Below are positions 25,287-33,536 of a DNA stretch of 43,747 nucleotides, piece after piece. Where the stretch lies: contig PHCB01000026.1 in assembly GCA_002842095.1 (NCBI GenBank), forward strand, positions 1-43,747, in the 5' to 3' direction. The notes under the pieces were generated by a model, which was not told where the DNA came from, searched no databases, and saw only the letters and a program-made list of their open reading frames with translations. The position numbers and the translations under genes were made by a program. Source of the DNA: a candidate division BRC1 bacterium HGW-BRC1-1. Its GTDB lineage: Bacteria > Sumerlaeota > Sumerlaeia > Sumerlaeales > Sumerlaeaceae. How positions within the stretch are numbered: the first letter of the stretch is position 1; each line of letters opens with the position of its first letter.

Positions 25287-26768
25287 ATGACGGCACAGGG
25301 GTTGAAGCAGAGCATTGAAGCACTGGTGGAAAGCCACCGCGACGAGATTATTGCGGGGCTGAGCACGCTGCTGAAATTCCGCACCGTGGGTGGCGACCCG
25401 GCACCCGAGGCCGAGGAGGCGTTCCGCGCCGAGACGCTGAGCTGTCTGGAGTTTCTCAAGGGTGAAGCGCAACGGATGGGTCTTGAATGGCGCTGCCATG
25501 ACAACGAGCTGGCCGTGGCTGCCATCCCCTACAAGGGCAAGTTTGTGGCGATGCCGGTGCACACCGACGTGGTGCCGCCCGGCGAAGGCTGGACGCACGA
25601 TCCCTTCGGCGGCGAAGTGGCCGACGGCGTGATCTGGGGACGTGGCTGTCAGGATGACAAGGGTCCTGTGATCCAGTGCCTGTGGGCTATCAATCTTCTT
25701 CAAAAGTTGGAGCGCCCCTATCGGCGCGGCGCGCGTTTGGTGGTGGGGACGGCTGAGGAATTCGGCCACTGGGGCGACATCAAGCGTTATGCCGAGCTCG
25801 AGCAGGAGCCCGAGTTCACCATCGTGAGCGATGCATCGTTCCCCATCGTGAATGGCGAAAAGGGGATGCTGAACCTGAAGATGATCGTGGAAGTGCCCGA
25901 CGAAGGCGCGCCCGAGAGCGGCGGTTTCTATCTGGTGAGCGCCCACTCGGGAGATCGTGCGAACATCGTTCCGGCGAAGGGCGAGATACGTTTCGGCGGT
26001 GATTCTTCGGCTGAGATTTCTCTCATCGAGCGCGAGTTGGATTCCTTCCTGAAGCACAACTCCGAGGCGAAGGCCACGCTTTCACGCCCCGAAGATAATC
26101 CCCAAGATGCCATCATCACATTCCACGGTCGCAGTGCCCATGGGTCCTGCCCCCACGAGGGTCATAACGCCGCGGTGGATATGCTGCAGTTTATCACCGA
26201 GAGTGGTTTCGTGACCGATGACGAGGCCGACATGGCCGAGTTCCTGTATTCGTCAGCGTCCGACACCACCGGCGAAGGTCTGGATGTGGAAGGGTCGCAC
26301 GAAATACTGGGCGACACAACCTCAAGCCTCGGCATCGTCAACTGGGAGGGCGGCAAGGTTGAAGCGGTCTTCAACATTCGCCCCACGCTGGGTTTCCCGG
26401 CAGAAGAATGCTATCATCGCGCCAAGAAACGTCTGGATGCGTTCAGCGAAGAAACCGGTTTCAGCGTTTCGAGCGACGCCATGGGCAACGTGTTGGACGC
26501 CATTCATGTCGATCCCAACGAATACCCCGATTTCATCCAAGCGCTGCAAAGCGCGTATGAAGACGTGACCGGCCGCGAAGCGAGTCTGTTGAGCATTGGC
26601 GGCAGTACCTATGCCAAGGCATTCCCGCGGGCGGTTTGTTTCGGTCCGGTGGAGCCCGCCGAGGAAGAGGATCTGATTCACAAGGCCGATGAGCGCATCT
26701 CGGAGGAGCATCTCCTTCGCAATGTAAAAATATACACGCTGGCTCTGGCGCATCTGTGTCTGGGGTGA
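25287..26768 (+). CDS. M20-family metallopeptidase, PepV-like
   Basis: A 493-residue zinc peptidase of family M20 (PepV / carboxypeptidase-like). Its metal ligands and catalytic residues are visible in order: His in MPVHTDVVPPGEGWTHDPF, Asp in WGRGCQDDKGP, the Glu pair in VVGTAEEFG, Asp in IVSDASFPI and the late His region ITFHGRSAHGSCPHEGHNA. The C-terminal ligand area is GGSTYAKAFPRAVCFGP. PepV-type enzymes cleave dipeptides with an unblocked N-terminus. I chose ATG 25287 over 25251 because GGAG is well spaced before it. The MalF-like permease starts one base after the stop codon, so the two are co-transcribed; a peptide or amino-acid link is plausible but unproven. Confidence 0.87.
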   Translation: MTAQGLKQSIEALVESHRDEIIAGLSTLLKFRTVGGDPAPEAEEAFRAETLSCLEFLKGEAQRMGLEWRCHDNELAVAAIPYKGKFVAMPVHTDVVPPGEGWTHDPFGGEVADGVIWGRGCQDDKGPVIQCLWAINLLQKLERPYRRGARLVVGTAEEFGHWGDIKRYAELEQEPEFTIVSDASFPIVNGEKGMLNLKMIVEVPDEGAPESGGFYLVSAHSGDRANIVPAKGEIRFGGDSSAEISLIERELDSFLKHNSEAKATLSRPEDNPQDAIITFHGRSAHGSCPHEGHNAAVDMLQFITESGFVTDDEADMAEFLYSSASDTTGEGLDVEGSHEILGDTTSSLGIVNWEGGKVEAVFNIRPTLGFPAEECYHRAKKRLDAFSEETGFSVSSDAMGNVLDAIHVDPNEYPDFIQALQSAYEDVTGREASLLSIGGSTYAKAFPRAVCFGPVEPAEEEDLIHKADERISEEHLLRNVKIYTLALAHLCLG

Positions 26769-26769
26769 A

Positions 26770-27732
26770 ATGGATGCGGTGAAAATATCGCCCGTCCGTC
26801 CAACGTTCTGGCATGAGATAAAGCGTCAACGAAACGCCTATTTTTTCATTGCGCCGTTTTTCACCGTCTTTCTGCTCTTCATGGTTTTTCCCATTGGCTA
26901 CTCTGCGGCCCTCAGCCTCACACGCTGGAACGGCATCGTTGAGGCGCAGTTTGTGGGATTGGACCATTATCGCCGTGCGATGGGGGATAACAACTTCCAT
27001 CGGGCACTGTTGAACACGCTTGTTTTCTCCGCTCTCACGGTGACCATTTCCGTGGTGGTGGGGCTGACACTGGCGTTGTTTCTTAACTCGGTTCGCTTTT
27101 TCCAACGCTTCTTCCGCAGCGTCTTTTTCATCCCGTCGGTGGTGTCGTTGGTCGTGGTGGCGCTGCTGTGGAAGATGATCCTGAACAGCGAAGTGGGCAT
27201 GTTCAACGAAGCGGTGCACGGGTTTGGTGTGTTCATGCAGTGGATCGGATTCAAGACCCCCGAGTGGACCCGCCACCAATACCGCTTCCTGGACAGCTCG
27301 CACCATTTCGTGCCGCTGATTACCATGACGTTAGTCAACGTGTGGGGCGTGGTGGGGTTCAATACTGTCATTTTTCTCGCGGGCTTGCAGGGCATCCCGT
27401 CCACCATGTACGAAGTGGCTCACATGGATGGTGCCACCTGGCGGCAGGACCTGCGTTATGTAACGCTGCCCATGTTGCGCCCCACGATGTTCTTTGTGGT
27501 GCTCATCACCACCATCGATTCGCTGCAGGTGTTTGTGCTGCCGAACGTTATGAATCGCGGCGCGGCTTCCACCATGACCGTGGTGTATTACCTGTTCCAG
27601 AATGCGTTCGAGTTTTACCGCATGGGTTACGCGTCTGCCATCGCGTACGTGCTTTTCGCGCTTACGTTAATCTTCAGCATCATCATTCGTTTGGTGATGG
27701 GTCGCCGGGGTCGGGCGGAAGATTTTCTATGA
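26770..27732 (+). CDS. Sugar-type ABC transporter permease, MalF/UgpA-like (orphan)
   Basis: A 320-residue inner-membrane permease with six hydrophobic segments and the EAA loop EVAHMDGATWRQDLRYVTLPMLRP. This is the MalF/UgpA subfamily that imports sugars or glycerol-phosphate with a MalG-type partner, a binding protein and a MalK ATPase. None of these partners is in the window: no MalG-like second permease, no binding protein, and the only ATPase (32235-33080) is of the SsuB type. The start lies one base after the M20 stop. Its last 50 bases overlap the 3' end of the convergent small gene at 27683-28063. An incomplete operon or a permease recruited by the peptidase are both possible. Confidence 0.85.
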   Translation: MDAVKISPVRPTFWHEIKRQRNAYFFIAPFFTVFLLFMVFPIGYSAALSLTRWNGIVEAQFVGLDHYRRAMGDNNFHRALLNTLVFSALTVTISVVVGLTLALFLNSVRFFQRFFRSVFFIPSVVSLVVVALLWKMILNSEVGMFNEAVHGFGVFMQWIGFKTPEWTRHQYRFLDSSHHFVPLITMTLVNVWGVVGFNTVIFLAGLQGIPSTMYEVAHMDGATWRQDLRYVTLPMLRPTMFFVVLITTIDSLQVFVLPNVMNRGAASTMTVVYYLFQNAFEFYRMGYASAIAYVLFALTLIFSIIIRLVMGRRGRAEDFL

Positions 27733-28063
27733 CCGGCGGTTCGTGAACGGGATCCAGGTAGAAGACCAGGCTGTGGGCACCCTGACTGTAAAAGATAGTC
27801 ACCATGCCCGTGACACCCGCAATGTTGAAGGGCATCTCGTAATTGTCGTTCGTGTGAAGCATGGTCAGTTGGGCGCCATCGGTTAGCTGATGCACGATGG
27901 CTTCGGTGTCGTGAAAGGTGAGGTTCGGCTCGGCGAGGGGGGGCTGGAGTTTCCGCCCGATACGGATGCAGGGCGGGTTGCCGGCGAGAAACAAAACGCT
28001 CGAGGCACCGCGCTCGGCGGCATCGCCAAGGATTTCGGCCAGGGGTGAGAGTGGAATGCTCAT
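27683..28063 (-). CDS. Small protein resembling the PilT/T4P ATPase N-terminal domain
   Basis: A 126-residue protein. Residues 5-70 (LAEILGDAAERGASSVLFLAGNPPCIRIGRKLQPP...DTEAIVHQL) match the pattern of the small N-terminal domain of PilT/PilB-type ATPases (GAS-x-L-x-x-GxPPxxRIxGxL). The Walker A ATPase core that normally follows is absent, so it is a stand-alone or truncated domain. The remainder (YEMPFNIAGVTGMVTIFYSQGAHSLVFYLDP) is a beta-rich tail. It overlaps the end of the permease gene by 50 bases in convergent orientation. The ATG at 28063 is preferred; no clear ribosome site. Its role is not known; a link to type IV pili would be guesswork. Confidence 0.55.
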   Translation of the reverse strand: MSIPLSPLAEILGDAAERGASSVLFLAGNPPCIRIGRKLQPPLAEPNLTFHDTEAIVHQLTDGAQLTMLHTNDNYEMPFNIAGVTGMVTIFYSQGAHSLVFYLDPVHEPPVIENLPPDPGDPSPNE

Positions 28064-28112
28064 GGATGATTGTACATCCGGCGAGGCGGAGCCTTTGATG
28101 AGGGCTGGAAAC

Positions 28113-28268
28113 AAAAAAGAAGCGCGGGGAAAAGTGCGTGATATTCGAGCCTTCGATTACACGGAATCCCGAATAAGTCTTCCGTATCGGAGGCTATCGC
28201 CGAGCCGAAACGGGAAAGACCGAGAAGCTATTTCTTGCTGCCCGAACCTGCGCTTTCCCCGCGCTTTC
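28113..28268 (-). ncRNA. Predicted rod-shaped small RNA (6S-like fold), U-tract terminated
   Basis: Minus-strand transcript candidate of about 155 nt in the spacer between the metallophosphoesterase and the PilT-N-like gene. A perfect 13-bp closing stem pairs 28254-28266 with 28120-28132. A 7-bp stem follows (28240-28246 with 28144-28150, one G-U pair), then a large internal loop. Next is a 9-bp stem (28177-28185 with 28210-28220, two bulged bases), a 4-bp stem (28187-28190 with 28205-28208) and a GGC-GATA-GCC tip at 28192-28201. Directly after the closing stem comes C and six T, as in an intrinsic terminator. A closing stem, a central bubble wider on the 3' side and an apical arm recall 6S RNA, but I see no 6S sequence signature. 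A leader RNA for the downstream gene is the alternative. Confidence 0.55.
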
Positions 28269-28361
28269 TAATTAAGATACATGCGAGAAAGGCGACCTGA
28301 ACGTCAACATAAATCGGCTCGTGAGAAGTGGAAGTTTTTTAAGCGGAGATGATGCTACTTC

Positions 28362-29438
28362 TTACAAAATCAATCCGGCCGGGGTGAGGTCGAAGATCGT
28401 TACTTCGGCGGGGGCTTTGTACCGCAGCGGCACACCGCTGGTGCCGATCCCGTTGTTGATGTAGACCGGAAACGCCGGACCGTCGACCCATCCGCTGGCG
28501 TACTTCCCGCCGTAGAGCGACGGGATGACCGGCGTGCCCAGGCGCGGAATGCGGACCTGTCCGCCGTGGGTGTGCCCGGAAATCATGAGGTCCACGCGGT
28601 GACCCGCTGAAAGAAATGCTGCGTCTTCGGCCACGTCGGGATTGTGCGAGAGCAACAATCGCGGCATCGCATCGGGCAGTCCACCCAACGCGTCGTCGGC
28701 GGAAACGCGGTCTTCCCAGTAGTCGCCCACGCCCGCCACAGCGAGACCCAGCGGGCTATCCGCGCGCCGCGATGTGATGAGGCTGCGCTCGGGAGACACC
28801 ACCACATGACGGTTATCGACCATCGGGATTCCCGCGCTTTCCAACGCTGCACGCATGCGCCCGGCGCCCTCCCACCAGTCGTGGTTACCCAGCACGGCGA
28901 ACACGCCGATGCTAGGACGAAGCGTGGCGAAGGCGCGCGCCACCGGGTCGATGTAGCGCGGCGAGTTAATGACGTAATCGCCCGTGAGCAAAACCAGATC
29001 CGGTTTCGTTGCGTTCACCTGCGCCATAATTGCGGCGATGTATTCGGCCGGCAACCACGGGCCATGATGCACGTCGGTTATCTGCGCCACACGCAGTCCA
29101 TCCAGTGAAGGCGGCAGGCCCGCGACGGGCAATATGATGCGCGTGAAATGCACCCGAGCCGGACCGTTCACGCGCTGGTAGGCGCGCTCCGCGGAAGGCG
29201 AATTGACCACCGCCTGCGCCATGGCACGCGACACAGCCAGCTTAAATTTGCGCGATTTTTTAACCGTCCCGGTTTCGCTGCGGAAGCGGCGCTCGGTCAT
29301 GCGGTTACTGAGCCAGTCAAACATCGGGCGCAGACTTTCGAAGTCGGGCGAATCCAGCGCGGCCTGGTGGGCTTCGTGCAGTTCGTTGGCGTGCACCGTA
29401 CGCTGCACGGAATGGGACGAGATTTTCAGATGTGGCAT
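28362..29438 (-). CDS. Metallophosphoesterase, YkuE/LpxG-like
   Basis: A 358-residue calcineurin-fold phosphoesterase with all five metal-site motifs: ITDVHHG (D-x-H), LTGDYV (GD), GNHDWW (GNH), LLSHNPD (H) and SGHTHGGQVRIPRLG (GHTH). The YkuE-like subgroup includes membrane-associated UDP-diacylglucosamine pyrophosphatases and related phospholipases. Unlike most of these it has no N-terminal transmembrane helix; the first 100 residues are a charged extension of unknown function. It begins 32 bases after hisF ends on the same strand, so it may be read in the same transcript. Catalytic substrate not deducible. Confidence 0.87.
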   Translation of the reverse strand: MPHLKISSHSVQRTVHANELHEAHQAALDSPDFESLRPMFDWLSNRMTERRFRSETGTVKKSRKFKLAVSRAMAQAVVNSPSAERAYQRVNGPARVHFTRIILPVAGLPPSLDGLRVAQITDVHHGPWLPAEYIAAIMAQVNATKPDLVLLTGDYVINSPRYIDPVARAFATLRPSIGVFAVLGNHDWWEGAGRMRAALESAGIPMVDNRHVVVSPERSLITSRRADSPLGLAVAGVGDYWEDRVSADDALGGLPDAMPRLLLSHNPDVAEDAAFLSAGHRVDLMISGHTHGGQVRIPRLGTPVIPSLYGGKYASGWVDGPAFPVYINNGIGTSGVPLRYKAPAEVTIFDLTPAGLIL

Positions 29439-29470
29439 CGGTTAATGCAATTCAGACAAGAAGCGGTGTG

Positions 29471-30250
29471 TTAACGTTCCACATTCTCTCGAACGGCAAT
29501 GCCGCGCGTGGCCAGGTGGGCCTTGGCTTCTGAAATCGAAAATTCGCCGAAGTGAAAGATGGAGGCCGCAAGCACCGCCTCGGCGTGACCCTTGAGCACA
29601 CCCTCGGCGAGATGCTCCAGGTTTCCCACGCCGCCCGAGGCGATCACAGGGATTCCCACGGCATCGGCTATAGCGGCGGTCAGCTCCAGATCGTAGCCGT
29701 CGCGGGTTCCGTCGCGGTCCATGCTGGTCAGCAGAATTTCACCGGCTCCGAGTTTCTCCATGCGTTGAGCCCAGGCCACGGCGTCCAGGTCTCGGGCCGT
29801 GCGTCCGCCGTGGGTGTACACCTCGAACGGATAAGGGCGGCTGCCGTTGGTGCGTTTCGCATCGATGGCCACCACGATGCACTGTGTGCCAAACCTCGCC
29901 GCTGCCGCCTGTACGAAATCGGGGTCTTCCACGGCGGAAGTGTTGAGCGAAACCTTGTCGGCGCCGGCTCGCAGCATCGCCTTGATGTCGTCGAGGGTGC
30001 GGATTCCACCGCCCACCGTAACGGGCATAAAAACCTCGGCGGCGGTGCGACGCAGCACGTCGATGATGGGCGCGCGGCCCTCGTGGCTTGCGGTGATGTC
30101 GAGGAAAACCAGTTCATCGGCTCCCGCGCGGTCATAAGCGATGGCGCAGGCAACAGGGTCGCCGGCGTCGATGAGATTGACGAAGTTGACGCCTTTCACG
30201 ACGCGACCGTCTTTCACGTCGAGGCAGGGGATAACGCGTTTGGTTAACAT
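29471..30250 (-). CDS. hisF: Imidazole glycerol phosphate synthase cyclase subunit HisF
   Basis: A 259-residue TIM barrel starting [26 protein letters not shown], the classic HisF N-terminus with catalytic Asp11 in CLDVKDG. The second catalytic Asp lies in IVVAIDAKR, and the phosphate-binding loops [12 protein letters not shown] and [12 protein letters not shown] are complete. HisF joins the ammonia made by HisH to PRFAR, giving imidazole glycerol phosphate and AICAR. The gene shares a strand and neighbourhood with hisA, but trxA and a GNAT gene lie between them. hisH is not in the window. Length and start are normal. Confidence 0.97.
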   Translation of the reverse strand: MLTKRVIPCLDVKDGRVVKGVNFVNLIDAGDPVACAIAYDRAGADELVFLDITASHEGRAPIIDVLRRTAAEVFMPVTVGGGIRTLDDIKAMLRAGADKVSLNTSAVEDPDFVQAAAARFGTQCIVVAIDAKRTNGSRPYPFEVYTHGGRTARDLDAVAWAQRMEKLGAGEILLTSMDRDGTRDGYDLELTAAIADAVGIPVIASGGVGNLEHLAEGVLKGHAEAVLAASIFHFGEFSISEAKAHLATRGIAVRENVER

Positions 30251-30282
30251 GAATTTATATTAACGCGCTACAGGCTGCGTGT

Positions 30283-30843
30283 TCATGCAGAAATGACGGG
30301 CTTTACGAGCAACAACTCATCGCGCCCCACCACCACACAGTCTTTGAAGCACGTCATTTCGGTGTAGCCGAGTCGCGCGTAAAAGCGCCGCGCCGCTGCG
30401 TTGAAATCCGATACACACAGGTAGAGGCGTTCCGACCCATCGCGGGCAGTTTCAGCCTCGGCGTATTGCAGCAACTCCAGACCAATCCCGCGCCCTTGCT
30501 GGTTACCAAACACGGCGAGGCAATTCACATAGCCACCGTCGGGATAGTCCGGGGCCTGGGTTTCGCTGACGTCGCCCAGACCTGCATTGCGCTGTGACCG
30601 CGCCCGAAGCGCCGAGACGTATTCCATGCCTCGCATCGTCCGGAAGGCAACCATGCCCAGAAGCGTGTCGTCCTCTGCGGCCACCTGCACACGCCTTATG
30701 TCTGCGTCGCGGGCAAAGGCTGTTTCCAATGACGTCGCTGTGATGCCCAGCGTCAGCCACGGTTCCATGCCTGCCAGTATCCGGCAGATCGGCGCGATTT
30801 CATCCGGGCGGGCTGGGCGCAGCAGGTAAGGGGAAGCGGACAT
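30283..30843 (-). CDS. GNAT-family N-acetyltransferase, RimI-like
   Basis: A 186-residue acetyltransferase. It has the acetyl-CoA loop NQQGRGIGLELLQYAEAETA (Q/R-x-x-G-x-G/A pattern), the strand YVNCLAVFGNQQ before it, and the late NAAARRFYARLGYTEM segment typical of the family. Such enzymes acetylate small molecules or protein N-termini; the substrate is unknown. I prefer ATG 30843 over an ATG four codons upstream because GAGGAG is correctly placed for the inner one. It lies between the trxA terminator and hisF, so it is probably transcribed with hisF. Confidence 0.8.
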   Translation of the reverse strand: MSASPYLLRPARPDEIAPICRILAGMEPWLTLGITATSLETAFARDADIRRVQVAAEDDTLLGMVAFRTMRGMEYVSALRARSQRNAGLGDVSETQAPDYPDGGYVNCLAVFGNQQGRGIGLELLQYAEAETARDGSERLYLCVSDFNAAARRFYARLGYTEMTCFKDCVVVGRDELLLVKPVISA

Positions 30844-30873
30844 GGGGCTCCTCATTCATCCATCGATGAAAAG

Positions 30874-30915
30874 AAAAAAGCCGGGAGGAACGCAGAGCAG
30901 CGCGCCCATCCCGGC
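30874..30915 (-). terminator. Rho-independent terminator of trxA
   Basis: On the minus strand GCCGGGA pairs with TCCCGGC (stem extended by GG/CC with one bulged T) and is followed by TTTTTT. It sits between trxA and the GNAT gene, so hisA-trxA transcripts are expected to end here. A further GC hairpin lies at about 30930-30951. Confidence 0.85.
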
Positions 30916-30967
30916 AAAGGATCGTGCAGCCCGCCTGACGCGCAGGCGGCAACCCGTGTCGGGGGTC

Positions 30968-31294
30968 TCAGATATGTTTGTCGATGTGCTGCTTGAGGAT
31001 GTTCTTGGGATATGCGCCGGTGATGCGCTCGACGATTTCGCCGTTCTTGAAAATCAGCAGCGTCGGAATGGACTGAATTCCGTAACTGGCGGCGACCCTT
31101 TGGTTGGTGTCGACGTCAACCTTGCCGACCTTCAGCTTGCCTGCGTATTCCGTGGCCAGCTCGTCAACGATGGGACCGACAGCCTTGCACGGTCCGCACC
31201 AGGTGGCCCAGAAATCGACCAGCACGGGGGTTTCGGATTTCAGGACTTCCTCATCGAACTTGTCATCGGTGATTTCGAGTGCGTTTTCGCTCAT
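30968..31294 (-). CDS. trxA: Thioredoxin
   Basis: A 108-residue classical thioredoxin. WATWCGPCKAVGP holds the redox-active CGPC pair, the buried Asp lies in VDFWATW, and the cis-proline loop reads YGIQSIPTLLIFKNGE. The start is fixed by similarity: MSENALEITDDKF begins the normal thioredoxin N-terminus, preceded by AAAGGA. It follows hisA by 73 bases on the same strand and is closed by a terminator. Cytoplasmic disulfide reduction is the expected role. Confidence 0.96.
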   Translation of the reverse strand: MSENALEITDDKFDEEVLKSETPVLVDFWATWCGPCKAVGPIVDELATEYAGKLKVGKVDVDTNQRVAASYGIQSIPTLLIFKNGEIVERITGAYPKNILKQHIDKHI

Positions 31295-31367
31295 CTTGTT
31301 GTGTGTCCTTTCGGTGTGGAATTTATCGGAGCTTGAAATTCTTTTCCTGCCTGCAGCAGGCTGGTAA

Positions 31368-32102
31368 TTATGATTTCGACGCGGCGCGGAGCGCGTCCTG
31401 CAACTCCACCCTGCCATCGTATAATGCCTTGCCCACAATTACGCCAACCAAATTGGACCTATTCAGGTCCCTAAGGGCGGCCACGTCGCCGGCGGTGCCC
31501 ACGCCCCCCGATGCAATCACGTTCAACCCTTTTATATCAAGCACTTCGCAAAGTGCCGTGTGGTTGGGCGAGGTAAACATTCCGTCGCGGGCGATGTCGG
31601 TGAAAATCACGGTTTGCACGCCGGTTTCGTCGCGCAGGCGCGTGAGAAAGGGCACGGTTTCCAGCTCGGTGGCGGTGGTCCAGCCGCGCGTGGAGAGGAA
31701 GCCGTCGCGGGCGTCGGCTCCCACGATGATCGCTCCGCTGTGGGCGGCCGTCATGGTGGCCAGGAAGGCCGGGTCTTCGAGAGCGCGGGTTCCGATGACG
31801 GCGTAATTGATGCCGGCGTCTAACAGCGTGGCCACGGTTTCAGCAGAGCGGATGCCACCGCCCACTTCGATCTCGCACGAGACCGCCGCGCGGATGGCGC
31901 GGATGGCGTCGAGATTGCGCGGCGAGCCGCCGAAGGCGCCGTCGAGGTCCACCACGTGGATGCGTTGGGCACCGGCCTCCTCATACTGGCGGGCGATGTT
32001 GGCGGGTGCCACGGGGTACACGGTCTTGCGGGTGGCGTCGCCCTGCTGCAGGCGCACCACGGCGCCGTCCATCAGGTCAATGGCGGGAATGAACTGGAAC
32101 AC
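31368..32102 (-). CDS. hisA: Phosphoribosylformimino-AICAR ribotide isomerase HisA
   Basis: A 244-residue TIM barrel. FIPAIDLMDGAVVRLQQGD carries catalytic Asp8. IFTDIARDGMFTSPN carries the second catalytic Asp and the HisA-specific RDGM turn. EVGGGIRSAETV and IASGGVGTAGDV are the phosphate-binding loops. HisA isomerises ProFAR to PRFAR, the substrate of HisF. The start codon is GTG at 32102; no better start is available. The his genes here are hisA, trxA, GNAT gene, hisF. Since trxA carries its own terminator, hisA and hisF are probably not in one transcript despite being close. Confidence 0.96.
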   Translation of the reverse strand: MFQFIPAIDLMDGAVVRLQQGDATRKTVYPVAPANIARQYEEAGAQRIHVVDLDGAFGGSPRNLDAIRAIRAAVSCEIEVGGGIRSAETVATLLDAGINYAVIGTRALEDPAFLATMTAAHSGAIIVGADARDGFLSTRGWTTATELETVPFLTRLRDETGVQTVIFTDIARDGMFTSPNHTALCEVLDIKGLNVIASGGVGTAGDVAALRDLNRSNLVGVIVGKALYDGRVELQDALRAASKS

Positions 32103-32234
32103 GTTTCAAAAATCCTTCGCTGGTTATTGGGGAGTGCCGCGATGGTTGCGGGAAACCTGATCTGACATTGGGCGCTCGCCGCAACGGGCGCAAGAAAAAC
32201 GGGAGTGTGGAAATGGAAAGCCGCGGACACGCCG

Positions 32235-33080
32235 TCAGATGCCGCTGGCGATGTCGTTGGCGGGCTTGGTGGGCATCAGTTCCGGAGTCCAGTCGGGGTC
32301 CAATTCACGCGCGGCCACCTTGTCCACTTCCTCTTTTATCTGCACGTGCAGCGCGGCGGTGAACGTGCCGAGGTCGGCGCTCGACTTGGCCCGGGGGTGC
32401 GCGAAGGGCACGCGCACCAGTCGCTTCACGCTGCCCGGGGCGGCCGTCATGATCAACACGCGATCGGCCAAAAACACCGCCTCGCTGATGTTGTGCGTCA
32501 CCAGCACGATTGTGGTTTTCGTCTCCTGCCAGATGCGCTGCACTTCGTCGTGCAGCACGTCGCGGGTCTGGGCGTCCAGCGCGCTGAAGGGTTCGTCCAT
32601 CAGCAACACCTTCGGCTCCAGCGCCAGAGCCCGGGCGATGGAAACCCGCTGGCGCATGCCGCCGGACAACTCATGGGGCATGGCGTTGGCATACTTGGAA
32701 AGGTGCACCATTTTCAGAAAATGCTCGGCCCGTTCGCGGCGGTCGGCGGCCTTCATGCCGCGCAGCTTCAAGCCATATTCGATGTTGCGGCTCACCGTCA
32801 TCCACGGCATCAGCCCGGCTTCCTGGAACACCACCACGCGGTCGGAACCCGCACCGCGCACAGGAACGCCGTCCACCAGCACCTCGCCCTCGTCGGGCGT
32901 GTCCAGCCCCGCAAGGATGTTCAGCAGCGTACTTTTGCCGCAACCCGACGGCCCGATGATGGCGAAGAACTCGCCCTTCGGAATGGTCAGGTTCACCGGC
33001 ATCAACGCCTGCACACGGCGGCGCGATCCGTTGCCCTGCTGTGCGAAGGTTTTGGAGACGTTGCGAAACTCTATCTTCAT
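32235..33080 (-). CDS. ABC transporter ATPase, SsuB/TauB-like
   Basis: A 281-residue ATPase with Walker A GPSGCGKST, signature LSGGMRQRVSIARAL, Walker B VLLMDEPFSALD and the H-loop region VLVTHNISEAVFLADRV. This is the nitrate/sulfonate/taurine subfamily (SsuB, TauB). It needs a permease of the type seen at the start of the window and a binding protein. Neither is nearby; instead the gene overlaps a lipoprotein gene by four bases (ATGA). The nearest upstream genes are cysK and an Rrf2 regulator, which suggests sulfur import controlled by the cysteine pool. hisA follows 132 bases downstream. Confidence 0.9.
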   Translation of the reverse strand: MKIEFRNVSKTFAQQGNGSRRRVQALMPVNLTIPKGEFFAIIGPSGCGKSTLLNILAGLDTPDEGEVLVDGVPVRGAGSDRVVVFQEAGLMPWMTVSRNIEYGLKLRGMKAADRRERAEHFLKMVHLSKYANAMPHELSGGMRQRVSIARALALEPKVLLMDEPFSALDAQTRDVLHDEVQRIWQETKTTIVLVTHNISEAVFLADRVLIMTAAPGSVKRLVRVPFAHPRAKSSADLGTFTAALHVQIKEEVDKVAARELDPDWTPELMPTKPANDIASGI

Positions 33081-33478
33081 TGCTTGTCCGGGGTGGTGAT
33101 GCGGATCTTCGTGCCCGTGCCGGCCGCGTAATCAATGATGGTTTGTGAGGAGTCGCGGCCCAGTATCCACGATGCCGTGTTCACGTTGGCCGACTGGCTT
33201 ATCTGCGACCAGCCGTTTTTCTTGAACCAATCCGCATAGCGCTCGCCGAGGGTGTTTGAGTTATCGCTCATGGAAATCAGTTGCACGCGGTTTGTGCCCA
33301 CCGTGCTCACCATTCCCACCTCAGGCTCACCTTCGCTCAGTACGGGCAGCGGCTTATCCAGCAGATCCACGCTCACGGTTTTGGTGCAGCCCGCCAGCGC
33401 GAGGATTGCGATGGCGCACAGCATGAGGGTGGCCAGTCGGCTGGCCCCAAGGAGGCGGCTGATTGTTATGTGGTTCAT
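33077..33478 (-). CDS. Small lipoprotein coupled to ABC ATPase
   Basis: A 133-residue predicted lipoprotein. The signal is TLMLCAIAILALAGC, a lipobox whose Cys is near residue 25. The mature part is about 108 residues, with a block YADWFKKNGWSQISQSANVNTASWILG that I do not recognise. It is too short for a classical sulfonate-binding protein (about 300 residues). AAGGAGA upstream of ATG 33478 is a strong ribosome site. The stop codon overlaps the ATPase start (ATGA), so co-translation suggests a physical or functional partner of the ATPase. Function unknown. Confidence 0.75.
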   Translation of the reverse strand: MNHITISRLLGASRLATLMLCAIAILALAGCTKTVSVDLLDKPLPVLSEGEPEVGMVSTVGTNRVQLISMSDNSNTLGERYADWFKKNGWSQISQSANVNTASWILGRDSSQTIIDYAAGTGTKIRITTPDKQ

Positions 33479-33536
33479 GATGATTTCTCTCCTTATGGAC
33501 GACTGAGTTGCTGCTTCGATTTTCGGGCGGCGAGAT

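Noticed and set aside
28113-28268. A c-di-GMP riboswitch before the PilT-N-like gene
   Set aside because: The short AGCCTCCG and CACGCAC matches are out of order and the core motif is missing; only a generic structured RNA is supported.
32235-33080. Joining this SsuB-type ATPase with the permease at base 3 as one transporter operon
   Set aside because: They are about 32 kb apart with many unrelated genes between; only the subfamily agrees.
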